The notes: generated by a model not told the origin, from the sequence alone. Shown: positions 7,048 to 14,182, numbered from the stretch's first letter. The stretch: 16,857 nucleotides of DNA from an uncultured Prevotella sp. (GCA_905373605.1 CAJPTO010000045.1:1-16857), one strand, 5' to 3'. A program made the numbers and translations.

Positions 7048-7110
7048 CAGACATGTCGGACCTGTCAGACTAGTCAGACTAGTTGGACTTTACAGACTTT
7101 ACAGACCAGT
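7048..7110. repeat. 7 tandem copies of the 9-bp word, complementary orientation
   Basis: Units at 7048 CAGACATGT, 7057 CGGACCTGT, 7066 and 7075 CAGACTAGT, 7084 TGGACTTTA, 7093 CAGACTTTA and 7102 CAGACCAGT keep an exact 9-bp period. The core GTCAGAC/GTCGGAC is the reverse complement of the GTCTGAC/GTCCGAC core in the array at 5261-5377, so this is the same family inverted. Confidence 0.88.
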
Positions 7111-7159
7111 TCGCTTGCTCAAAACACGCGCTTTCAACCACAAAACCCACAACACATAC

Positions 7160-7213
7160 CACTCCCCTCTCCCCTTGGAGAGGGGTTGGGGGTGAGGCTT
7201 TTCTCGCCTAATT
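7160..7213 (+). repeat. 54-bp G/C-rich hairpin element, copy 1
   Basis: The sequence is identical, in reverse complement, to 11911-11964. It contains CCCCTCTCC pairing with GGAGAGGGG around a 4-nt loop, followed by TTGGGGGTGAGGC. Very similar CTCCCCTCTCC-type hairpins are scattered between genes in many Bacteroidetes genomes (from general knowledge). It sits 41 bp upstream of the lipoprotein FKBP start, so it may affect transcription into that gene. Confidence 0.9.
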
Positions 7214-7254
7214 GCGTTTGTGAACTAGGCTTTAGAAACAACATTATATTTAAA

Positions 7255-8130
7255 ATGAAGAAATTATCAATTCTAGCTGCAACGGCCATTGCTGCCGTTA
7301 CATTCACGGCTTGTGGCAACTCTACGCCCAAAGCCGACCTAAAGAACGACATCGACACCCTTAGCTATGCGCTGGGTTATAGCCAAACACAAGGTCTGCG
7401 CGACTATCTGAACCGCGGACTGAATGTTGACACGGCTTACATCGACGACTTTATCAAGGGTCTTAACGATGGTGCCAATGCTGGCGACGACAAGAAGAAG
7501 GCCGCTTATTATGCTGGTGTGCAGATTGGTCAGCAAATCTCTAACCAAATGGTGAAGGGCATTAACCACGAACTGTTTGGCGAAGACTCTACAAAGACCA
7601 TCTCGATGAAGAATTTCCTCGCTGGCTTCATCACCGGGGCAAAGAACAAGAAGGGCATCATGACCCAAGAACAAGCCATGCAGTATGTGCAAACGCAAGC
7701 TGAGAAGATTAAGGCTCGCTCTGCTGAAAGCACTTACGGCGCAAACAGGGAAGCTGGAAAGAAGTTCTTGGCCGAAAACGCTAAGAAACCTGGCGTGAAA
7801 ACATTGCCCAGCGGTGTGCAATATCGCGTCATCAAAGAAGGAAATGGCGAAATTCCGAAGGATACCTCGGCCGTTAAGGTTAACTATGAGGGCAAAACCA
7901 TCGATGGTAAGGTGTTCGACAGCACCTATCAGCGTGGCGAACCTGTTACGATGCGCGCCAACCAGGTGATTAAAGGATGGACCGAAGTGCTTACACGCAT
8001 GCCCGCAGGTAGCGTTTGGGAAGTGTATATCCCCGAAGACCAAGCTTACGGCTCGCGCGAACAACCAAACATCAAGCCTTTCTCGGCCCTTGTCTTCAAA
8101 ATTGAACTTATCTCTGTAGGCGAAAAATAA
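7255..8130 (+). CDS. FKBP-type peptidyl-prolyl cis-trans isomerase, lipoprotein
   Basis: A 291-residue protein whose N-terminus (MKKLSILAATAIAAVTFTAC) is a lipoprotein signal with lipidation at C20. It should be anchored in the envelope and assist folding of exported proteins. Residues ~30-165 hold the helical FKBP_N dimerisation region, apparently as two related segments (DTLSYALGYSQTQGL; AYYAGVQIGQQI). The FKBP domain (~182-291) keeps Y211, F221-D222, W242 and Y265. The ATG at 7255 is chosen because it gives the signal peptide; the frame is open further upstream only through repeats. Its TAA overlaps the next gene's ATG by one base (TAATG), so the two are probably translationally coupled. 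Confidence 0.92.
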   Translation: MKKLSILAATAIAAVTFTACGNSTPKADLKNDIDTLSYALGYSQTQGLRDYLNRGLNVDTAYIDDFIKGLNDGANAGDDKKKAAYYAGVQIGQQISNQMVKGINHELFGEDSTKTISMKNFLAGFITGAKNKKGIMTQEQAMQYVQTQAEKIKARSAESTYGANREAGKKFLAENAKKPGVKTLPSGVQYRVIKEGNGEIPKDTSAVKVNYEGKTIDGKVFDSTYQRGEPVTMRANQVIKGWTEVLTRMPAGSVWEVYIPEDQAYGSREQPNIKPFSALVFKIELISVGEK

Positions 8131-9107
8131 TGAAAAAGGCAACCTTTATGGCACTCGCTCTCTTGGCGAGTGCCGCTTTTAATACCGCCCTCGCGGGTAA
8201 AAAGAAAGACGTTGTGCAGGTGGCTGCGCCTGCACCTGTAGTGTTAAACACATCTTCCGACTCGGTTAGCTACGCTGCCGGCATGGCTGCCACGAAGGGA
8301 TTGATTCCTTTCGTGCAACAACAGTATAAGGTGGACACCACTTATATGGCCGACTTTGTGCGTGGTTTCCGCAAGGCTCTCGACAGTAAGGGCGACCAAG
8401 CGTTCTCGGCTTACGCCGCCGGCATGCAGATTGCACAGATGGTGCAACAGCGCATCTTGCCTTCAACGCAACAAGAACTGGTGGGGACGAAAGATTCTGT
8501 TGCTGCCAAATTGTTCTTCGAGGGTTTTATTGCAGCCTTGGAAAAAGATTTCACGCGTTACACCGAAGACGAAGCACAACAGCTCTTCGAACAACGCATC
8601 GAAGCCGCAAAGAAAGCCAAGGTTGAGGCGGCTATCAGCACGGGAAAGAACTGGTTGGCCGAAAATGCTAAGAAAGAAGGAGTGGTAACTTTGCCCAGCG
8701 GACTGCAATATAAGGTGATTAGTACGGGCAACGGCGAGAAGCCTGCGGCCACTGATGAGGTGGAAGTGAAGTACGAAGGCCGACTGATTGATGGCACGGT
8801 GTTCGACAGTAGCTACAAACGCACGCCCGACACGTCTACTTTCCGTGCCGATCAGGTGATTGCCGGATGGACAGAAGCACTGCAACTGATGCCTACAGGC
8901 AGCAAATGGGAACTCTACATCCCACAAGACTTGGCTTATGGCGCAAGGGAGATGGGCTCCATACCTGCTTATTCCACGCTTATCTTCACCGTCGAACTGG
9001 TTAAGGTGAAGAAACCGAAGTCTGAAGTGACCAACGTAAAGCCCGAAACGCCTGCTGCCAAGCCTGCTAAAAAGGCTGCTCGGCCCGTTGCAAAGAAAAG
9101 AAGATAA
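8130..9107 (+). CDS. FKBP-type peptidyl-prolyl cis-trans isomerase, secreted, with basic tail
   Basis: A 325-residue protein with signal peptide MKKATFMALALLASAAFNTALA, probably cut after A22, and no lipobox, hence periplasmic. It shares the FKBP_N region (SVSYAAGMAATKGL; AAGMQIAQMVQ) and the domain-linking stretch WLAENAKKEGVVTLPSGLQY with its two neighbours. The FKBP domain keeps Y215, F225-D226, W247 and Y270. Unlike the others it ends in a ~35-residue tail rich in Lys, Pro and Ala (from KKPKSEV to VAKKRR), which may bind acidic polymers or membranes. It overlaps the lipoprotein FKBP gene by one base, so they form an operon. Confidence 0.92.
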   Translation: MKKATFMALALLASAAFNTALAGKKKDVVQVAAPAPVVLNTSSDSVSYAAGMAATKGLIPFVQQQYKVDTTYMADFVRGFRKALDSKGDQAFSAYAAGMQIAQMVQQRILPSTQQELVGTKDSVAAKLFFEGFIAALEKDFTRYTEDEAQQLFEQRIEAAKKAKVEAAISTGKNWLAENAKKEGVVTLPSGLQYKVISTGNGEKPAATDEVEVKYEGRLIDGTVFDSSYKRTPDTSTFRADQVIAGWTEALQLMPTGSKWELYIPQDLAYGAREMGSIPAYSTLIFTVELVKVKKPKSEVTNVKPETPAAKPAKKAARPVAKKRR

Positions 9108-9120
9108 GCTTTTCAACCCC

Positions 9121-9292
9121 TTAAAGAGATTAGAAGAAGAAAGGAATGGTTGGGCAAAAAGTGGATTTTTGTCTGACAAAATCCGACTAGTCCGACATCA
9201 TCCGACCAGTCTGACCAGTCCGAACTGTCCGATAATTGAGGCCACGCCATGCACCAATCACCCCCACTTCCTTTCATCTTCTAATCTCTTAA
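9121..9292. repeat. ~172-bp segment bounded by near-perfect inverted repeats
   Basis: The left arm GAGATTAGAAGAAGAAAGGAA (9126-9146) pairs with TTCCTTTCATCTTCTAATCTC (9268-9288) with one mismatch in 21, and TTAA continues the match at both outer ends. Between the arms lies the 9-bp word array at 9172-9236. This could be a small non-autonomous mobile element or a long stem-loop in the mRNA leaving the FKBP operon. It fills most of the 335-bp gap before the Lrp gene. Confidence 0.75.
9172..9236. repeat. 7 copies of the 9-bp word
   Basis: Units begin at 9172, 9182, 9191, 9201, 9210, 9219 and 9228 (TCTGACAAA, TCCGACTAG, TCCGACATC, TCCGACCAG, TCTGACCAG, TCCGAACTG, TCCGATAAT). Two one-base slips make the period 9-10 bp here. 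Orientation is the same as at 5261-5377. Confidence 0.85.
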
Positions 9293-9380
9293 TTTTTCTT
9301 TAATGGGTTAATCAAATGTCAAAACACGCCATTTCTTCCTTTTTATCTTACTTTTTGTTGCTTGTTCCAATTAAATTGCA

Positions 9381-9388
9381 TACATTTG
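9381..9388 (+). promoter_or_regulatory. -7 box of the Lrp/AsnC gene
   Basis: TACATTTG matches TAnnTTTG exactly, with GTTG at 9357-9360 (20-bp gap) or TTTG at 9354-9357 (23-bp gap) as -33 candidate. The start would be near 9394, a leader of about 49 nt to the ATG at 9443, supporting that ATG over upstream in-frame codons. Confidence 0.6.
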
Positions 9389-9442
9389 CTTGCAATTTAC
9401 GAACGCATTAAAAAGCATAATCATAAAACACGTTTACAGCTC

Positions 9443-9910
9443 ATGGAGAAAATTGACAGCCTAGACAAGAAAATCCTCAACATCTTGTCGCAAAATGCCC
9501 GTATCCCATTTAAGGACGTGGCAGCAGAGTGCGGCGTATCGCGTGCGGCCATTCACCAACGCGTGCAACACCTAATAGAAAACGGAGTGATTACGGGTAG
9601 CCGATTCGACGTTAACCCCAAAAGTTTGGGTTACTCTACCTGCACTTACATCGGCCTGAACCTCGAAAGGGGTAGCATGTACAAGAATGTTGTGGCACGG
9701 CTTAACAGCATCAACGAGATTGTTGAATGCCATTTCACCACGGGTTCGTACACCATGCTCATCAAACTTTACGCCAAAGACAACGAACAACTGATGGACT
9801 TGCTTAACAATAAACTGCAAACTATTCCCGGTGTTGTTTCTACCGAAACGCTTATCTCACTGGAACAAAGCATTAAACGAGAAATTCAAGTAGACCCTGA
9901 AGAGAAGTAG
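9443..9910 (+). CDS. Lrp/AsnC family transcriptional regulator
   Basis: A 155-residue DNA-binding protein, the normal length for feast/famine regulators. It begins with IDSLDKKILNILSQNARIPF and a helix-turn-helix (about 25-47, DVAAECGVSRAAIHQRVQHL), continues with GVITGSRFDVNPKSLGY, and then a RAM ligand domain (about 66-142) that normally binds amino acids and builds octamers. The ligand is unknown. It lies 176 bp upstream of the C26-M19 peptidase fusion, in the same direction, so it could control that gene in response to amino acids; that link is only by position. The ATG at 9443 gives the standard N-terminus. Confidence 0.92.
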   Translation: MEKIDSLDKKILNILSQNARIPFKDVAAECGVSRAAIHQRVQHLIENGVITGSRFDVNPKSLGYSTCTYIGLNLERGSMYKNVVARLNSINEIVECHFTTGSYTMLIKLYAKDNEQLMDLLNNKLQTIPGVVSTETLISLEQSIKREIQVDPEEK

Positions 9911-9917
9911 ATAGCTA

Positions 9918-10005
9918 GTTAACGAGTTAACAAGGTGACAAGTTAACAAATGGACTAGTTAACGCGTTAACAAGACGACGCGTTTTCGCGTTAACAGGTT
10001 GGTAA
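9918..10005. repeat. 11 tandem units of an 8-bp word (GTTAACAA)
   Basis: GTTAAC occurs at 9918, 9926, 9942, 9958, 9966 and 9990; every distance is a multiple of 8, so the array keeps an exact 8-bp register with degenerate units between (GGTGACAA, GACGACGC, GTTTTCGC). It contains the perfect 14-bp palindrome GTTAACGCGTTAAC (9958-9971) and an ACGCG-TTTT-CGCGT hairpin (9978-9991). It lies between the Lrp gene and the peptidase fusion. It may be an operator-like region or simple repeat; nothing decides which. Confidence 0.88.
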
Positions 10006-10086
10006 CCTTTGCAACAAAGCCATTGTCCTTCCGCCTTTTTCCTTCCTCCTTTACGCCTTTACTCTAGAGAAATCTCCACAAAAAAG

Positions 10087-11916
10087 ATGACTAATTTCGA
10101 CTTTCAATCGCATTTAGACAGCATATACAGCTCGTTCCCACAGGCCAAACGCCAGCCTGTTATCGGGCTTACGGCCAACTATCGCGACGGTAGTGCCATG
10201 CTTATGGACCGCTATTACCGGCAAGTGGTTGATGCAGGAGGTACGCCTGTGCTCATTCCACCCGTTGATAGCGTTGATGTAATCATCAATACCCTCGATC
10301 GTATCGATGCATTGATACTCACTGGCGGTGCCGATTTCAACCCACTTTGGGCCGGCGAAGAGCCTTCAACGCGACTGCATGGCGTGAATGCAGAACGCGA
10401 CTTGCCCGAATTGCTCATCACCCGACTGGCTTATAACCGCCAAATTCCCATCCTAGGCATCTGCCGGGGAATGCAAACTATGGCTATGGCTCTGGGCGGA
10501 AAGGTGGCGCAAGACATCGAAGAGCATTTCTCGATGCCCATCAGGAAGGCACTGGCCGAAGGGGAATTCAAGGCTTTCTTGCCCACTTTCCACGATGCCT
10601 TGTTGCAACATTCGCAAGATGCAGCGCGAAATCTGCCCACGCAAACGGTGTTTTTCGACCCCAACTCGCTCCTCGCACAGATATTCCATGCCACAAAGTT
10701 GCATGTCAACTCTTTCCATCACCAAGCCGTTTGCCATGCCGGAAACAAGTTTCGCTTCGTGGCAGCTGCTGCAGATGCCGTTCCCGAGGGCATGGAGAGC
10801 ACAGAACACAAGCCTTTGCTCGGCGTGCAATGGCATCCCGAGTGGATGGAAGCGCAAGGTTTGCCCTTATTCCAATGGCTCGTTAAGCAGGCGGAAACGT
10901 TTGCCGAGGCCAAACGTGTGCACAACAGGGTGCTTACGCTCGACACGCATTGCGACACGCCGATGTTCTTTCCGCTTAACGTGCGCTTCGACCAACGCGA
11001 CCCACGCATTCTTGTAGACCTTCATAAAATGACCGAAGGACGACAAGATGCAACAACGATGGTGGCTTACTTGCCGCAACCTAAACCCGGCGAGACGTTT
11101 CGCGAGAAAGTGGCTTTCGATGTGACGGGACCGCGAAATTATGCCGACCTTATCTTTGATAAGATTGAAGACATCGTTGCGCAAAACGCCGATTATGTGG
11201 CTCTTGCACGCAACCCACAGCAGCTTTATGCCAACAAGGCGGCTGGGAAGAAGAGCATCGTGCTGGGAATAGAAAACGGATTGGCCATCGAAAACGACCT
11301 AACGAACGTGGAACATTTCGCACAACGTGGCGTTACCTACATCACTTTGTGCCACAATGGCGACAACGACATCTGCGACAGCGCGCGCGGAACGGCCACG
11401 CATGGCGGCGTTAGCGACTTCGGACGCCGCGTTATACAAGAGATGAACCGCACCGGCATCATGGTAGACCTAAGTCATGGCGCTGAATCGAGCTTCTACG
11501 ATGCCTTGGAAATCAGCCAAAAACCCATCGTTTGCAGTCACAGCAACTGCAAAACACTCTGCGACGTGCCGCGAAACCTCACCGATGAGCAGATGAGAGC
11601 GTTGGCTCGTAAGGGCGGAGTGGCGCATGTAACGCTCTATCATGGCTTCCTTCGCAGTCAAGGCGAGGCCACAATCCTCGATGCTATGGCGCATTTGGAG
11701 CATGCCATCAAGGTGATGGGCATCGACCATGTGGGACTTGGCACCGACTTCGACGGAGATGGAGGCGTGCGAGGCATCGCTAATTCGTCTGAAATAATCA
11801 ACTTCACCATACAACTGCTACGTCGCCGCTTCTCTCTTCAAGACATTGAGAAGATTTGGGGCGGCAATTGGTTGAGGGTAATGGAAGAAACAAGGCCACA
11901 ACACCACCCTAATTAG
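10087..11916 (+). CDS. bifunctional C26 gamma-glutamyl hydrolase / M19 dipeptidase fusion
   Basis: A 609-residue protein made of two enzymes. Residues ~20-270 are a class I glutamine-amidotransferase-like C26 hydrolase (PuuD type): TGGADFNP, nucleophile C126 in GICRGMQ, and H250/E252 in QWHPEW. Residues ~280-600 are an M19 (renal/membrane dipeptidase) domain: H288 and D290 in LDTHCDTP, E396 in GIENG, H485 in SHSNC, and GTDFDGDGG near the end. All key residues seen are intact. Like C26 and M19 enzymes generally, it should cut gamma-glutamyl bonds and dipeptides. There is no signal peptide from the ATG at 10087, so it is cytoplasmic; an upstream in-frame TTG at 10009 is less likely. The last codon and TAG lie inside the 54-bp repeat at 11911. 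Such fusions occur in Bacteroidetes. Confidence 0.9.
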   Translation: MTNFDFQSHLDSIYSSFPQAKRQPVIGLTANYRDGSAMLMDRYYRQVVDAGGTPVLIPPVDSVDVIINTLDRIDALILTGGADFNPLWAGEEPSTRLHGVNAERDLPELLITRLAYNRQIPILGICRGMQTMAMALGGKVAQDIEEHFSMPIRKALAEGEFKAFLPTFHDALLQHSQDAARNLPTQTVFFDPNSLLAQIFHATKLHVNSFHHQAVCHAGNKFRFVAAAADAVPEGMESTEHKPLLGVQWHPEWMEAQGLPLFQWLVKQAETFAEAKRVHNRVLTLDTHCDTPMFFPLNVRFDQRDPRILVDLHKMTEGRQDATTMVAYLPQPKPGETFREKVAFDVTGPRNYADLIFDKIEDIVAQNADYVALARNPQQLYANKAAGKKSIVLGIENGLAIENDLTNVEHFAQRGVTYITLCHNGDNDICDSARGTATHGGVSDFGRRVIQEMNRTGIMVDLSHGAESSFYDALEISQKPIVCSHSNCKTLCDVPRNLTDEQMRALARKGGVAHVTLYHGFLRSQGEATILDAMAHLEHAIKVMGIDHVGLGTDFDGDGGVRGIANSSEIINFTIQLLRRRFSLQDIEKIWGGNWLRVMEETRPQHHPN

Positions 11917-11964
11917 GCGAGAAAAGCCTCACCCCCAACCCCTCTCCAAGGGGAGAGGGGAGTG
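11911..11964 (-). repeat. 54-bp G/C-rich hairpin element, copy 2 (inverted)
   Basis: This is the exact reverse complement of 7160-7213. It begins inside the C26-M19 gene: the final AAT codon and TAG stop (11911-11916) are its first six bases. The CCCCTCTCC/GGAGAGGGG hairpin (about 11939-11960) lies some 22 bp after the stop, a position fit for a transcription terminator or mRNA-stabilising structure. Confidence 0.9.
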
Positions 11965-12018
11965 ATTTGCCTTGCTGTTCAGTGGCTAAAATGAAGTGTA
12001 TTGAACAAGTAGGATAAG

Positions 12019-12081
12019 TCTGGCCAGTCTGAAAAGTCTGAAAAGTCTAAAAAGTTTGATTAGTCTGAAAAGTCCGACCAT
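12019..12081. repeat. 7 tandem copies of the 9-bp word
   Basis: Units at exact 9-bp steps: 12019 TCTGGCCAG, 12028 and 12037 TCTGAAAAG, 12046 TCTAAAAAG, 12055 TTTGATTAG, 12064 TCTGAAAAG and 12073 TCCGACCAT. This copy has drifted toward A-rich units. It ends 44 bp upstream of the glutaminyl cyclase ATG, so it may overlap that gene's promoter region. Confidence 0.87.
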
Positions 12082-12125
12082 GCAAATCGTTTGGCTTAAC
12101 TCCTTAACTCCTATTTCAAATTCCA

Positions 12126-13154
12126 ATGAAGAAAACCATCATCGCAATTATCATGATTGCCATTATTGCTATAATCGCATTTGCATCGGGCTTGTTTTCG
12201 TCCTCGCACGATGCGGCTGAAGAGGCCGAAGCCGCAGAAATGGCCGCTGCCGAAAAGCTTAATCCCAAAGGCCCTACGTTCAATCCCGACTCCGCTTACG
12301 CCTTTGTGGCTGCACAATGTGCCTTTGGGCCGCGCGCCATGAACACCAAGAGCCACGACGACTGTGGCGAATGGATTGCCAAGAAGTTTGAAAGCTTCGG
12401 ATGTGAAGTGCACAACCAGCGCACCGAGCTGCGCGGATACGACGGAACAATGCTGCGATGCCGCAACATCATGGCCAGTTACAACCCAAAAGCCACAACG
12501 CGCATCTTGCTTTGTGCCCATTGGGACACGCGTCCTTGGGCCGATAACGACCCCGACAGCGCTAATTGGCGCAAACCCATCGATGGTGCTAACGATGGTG
12601 CAAGCGGTGTTGCTGTGATGTTAGAGATTGCTAGGCTGCTCAACCAAAGCAAAGACTTAAGCCTAGGCGTTGACTTCGTGTGCTTTGATGCCGAAGATTG
12701 GGGCACACCCAAATGGAGTGGGCAGGCTGATAGCGAAGATACGTGGGCTCTTGGCGCGCAACATTTCGCCGCTAACATGCCCAAGGGCTACGAAGCGCGC
12801 TACGGAATATTGCTAGACATGGTGGGCGGCATCGGTGCGAAGTTCTATCGCGAGGGCATGTCGAAGAGCTTTGCGCCCGACATCGTGAAGAAAGTGTGGC
12901 GAGCAGCGCGTGCAGCGGGCTACGGAAGCTTCTTCCCAAAGCAAGATGGCGGCATGATTACCGACGACCATGTGCCGCTTAACCAGATTGCGCGCATCCC
13001 TACGATAGACATCATCGCCTTTTATCCCGACTGTGTGCAAAGTTCGTTCGGCCCAACCTGGCACACCGTTAACGATAACCTGCAAAACATCGACCGAAAC
13101 ACGCTTAAGGCCGTGGGACAAACCGTGATACAAACGCTCTATAGCGAGAAGTAA
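12126..13154 (+). CDS. membrane-anchored type II glutaminyl cyclase (M28 fold)
   Basis: A 342-residue zinc enzyme expected to turn N-terminal glutamine of exported proteins into pyroglutamate. Residues 4-~24 are one very hydrophobic, Ile/Ala-rich segment serving as membrane anchor or signal; an Ala/Glu-rich linker (28-44) follows. The M28-type catalytic region shows AHWDTRPWAD (131-140), GANDGASG with zinc ligand D157, FDAEDWG with E190 (general acid/base) and D191 (zinc), and TWHTVNDN with H313 (zinc). These motifs fit the glutaminyl cyclases of oral Bacteroidetes (Porphyromonas, Tannerella, Prevotella) better than M28 aminopeptidases, though an exopeptidase cannot be fully excluded. In these bacteria signal peptidase I often leaves Gln at the new N-terminus, giving the enzyme its envelope role. 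It converges with the XerD gene. Confidence 0.85.
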   Translation: MKKTIIAIIMIAIIAIIAFASGLFSSSHDAAEEAEAAEMAAAEKLNPKGPTFNPDSAYAFVAAQCAFGPRAMNTKSHDDCGEWIAKKFESFGCEVHNQRTELRGYDGTMLRCRNIMASYNPKATTRILLCAHWDTRPWADNDPDSANWRKPIDGANDGASGVAVMLEIARLLNQSKDLSLGVDFVCFDAEDWGTPKWSGQADSEDTWALGAQHFAANMPKGYEARYGILLDMVGGIGAKFYREGMSKSFAPDIVKKVWRAARAAGYGSFFPKQDGGMITDDHVPLNQIARIPTIDIIAFYPDCVQSSFGPTWHTVNDNLQNIDRNTLKAVGQTVIQTLYSEK

Positions 13155-13195
13155 AGCCTAAATGTGAAAAGAAGAATTATATCGCTTCTGATGAG

Positions 13196-13241
13196 GCTGA
13201 CTAGTCCGACTTGTCGGACAATGTCGGACTTGTCGGACTAC
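13196..13241. terminator. 9-bp word array forming a hairpin between converging genes
   Basis: About five units of the same 9-bp family (TCCGACTTG, TCGGACAAT, TCGGACTTG, TCGGACTAC) are arranged so that both orientations occur. TAGTCCGAC (13202-13210) pairs perfectly with GTCGGACTA (13232-13240), and inner pairings are possible. It is followed by CTTTTAAT. Lying between the converging glutaminyl cyclase and XerD-like genes, it may act as a terminator; of the five arrays of this family it is the one with the clearest stem. Confidence 0.65.
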
Positions 13242-13257
13242 TTTTAATGACACCCTT

Positions 13258-14172
13258 TCACCTTTCCCTATTTCTCGGATGATGTTTTGTTATCTCCTCC
13301 CTCAGCGAAGACGTGTCGATATGCGTGTAAATCTCCGTGGTGGCGATGTCTTCGTGGCCCATCATCGCCTGAATGGCGATAAGGTCGGCACCTCCTTCGA
13401 GCAAGGCAGTGGCAAAAGAGTGGCGTAGCGTGTGCGGACTGATGGTCTTTGTGATGCCCGCCTCAATGGCCTGACGCTTTATCATGATGAGAATCATTGT
13501 GCGCGTGAGGTGCGAACCACGCCTGTTGAGAAACACATAATCTTCTTCGCCAGCCTTGATGCGCATCGCATTGCGGTCGGCAAACCACGCGTCCAACTCC
13601 TCCAATGCACGTGTTGATATGGGTACAAGCCGCTCTTTGTCGCCTTTTCCCGTTACGCGGAGAAACTTCTCCTCCACATAAAGGTTGGATAGCTTCAGGT
13701 TAACAAGCTCAGACACGCGCAAGCCGCAACTGAACAGCACCTCGATGATGGCCTTGTTGCGCTGTCCCTCCCATTTCGTGAGGTCGATGCTGTCCTCCAA
13801 GCGGTCCACTTCGGCCGTACTAAGCACATCGGGCAGCGCATTGTGCACGTGCGGCGACGCCAACAGCTCCGTGGGGTCGGCATCGATGAAGCCATCGAGC
13901 AGCAAAAACTTGAAGAACGAACGCACACCGCTCAATATCCGCGCTTGCGAACGCGGCGTTATGCGTTGGTCGTGAAGCGAAGCCGAAAAATTATCCAGGT
14001 CTTCAAGCTTCATTTCCTCCACCTTCTGTCCATGAAATTCCACATAACCCAGCAGCCAACGCAGGTCGTTGCGGTAAGCCTCGATGGTGTTCGGGCTTAA
14101 ATTGCGTTCCAATTTCAGGTAACGCATGTACGAACGCACCATATTGTCTAAGCTTTTATTTTCTCTTTCCAT
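13258..14172 (-). CDS. xerD: tyrosine recombinase, XerD-like
   Basis: A 304-residue site-specific recombinase, the normal length of XerC/XerD, which resolve chromosome dimers at dif. The N-terminal SAM-like core-binding domain spans about 5-95 (MVRSYMRYLKLERNLSPNTI). The catalytic domain has the complete set R152 (CGLRVSEL), K176 (TGKGDKERLVP), H247 and R250 (SPHTLRHSFATALLEGGADL), H273 (MMGHEDIATTEIYTH) and nucleophile Y282. The AIQAMMGHEDIATTEIYTHI ending fits XerD rather than an integrase, as does its position next to housekeeping genes. The start is ATG 14172; an open frame runs upstream to 14508 but lies antisense to aroQ and is not used. Transcribed from a shared divergent promoter. Confidence 0.9.
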   Translation of the reverse strand: MERENKSLDNMVRSYMRYLKLERNLSPNTIEAYRNDLRWLLGYVEFHGQKVEEMKLEDLDNFSASLHDQRITPRSQARILSGVRSFFKFLLLDGFIDADPTELLASPHVHNALPDVLSTAEVDRLEDSIDLTKWEGQRNKAIIEVLFSCGLRVSELVNLKLSNLYVEEKFLRVTGKGDKERLVPISTRALEELDAWFADRNAMRIKAGEEDYVFLNRRGSHLTRTMILIMIKRQAIEAGITKTISPHTLRHSFATALLEGGADLIAIQAMMGHEDIATTEIYTHIDTSSLREEITKHHPRNRER

Positions 14173-14182
14173 CCTTTCTTCG

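Noticed and set aside
7027..7254. N-terminal extension of the lipoprotein FKBP
   Set aside because: Reads through the 9-bp array and the 54-bp element; the lipoprotein signal peptide begins at 7255.
13258..14172. Mobile-element integrase
   Set aside because: Length, motifs and housekeeping context fit XerD; no att repeats or cargo genes are seen.
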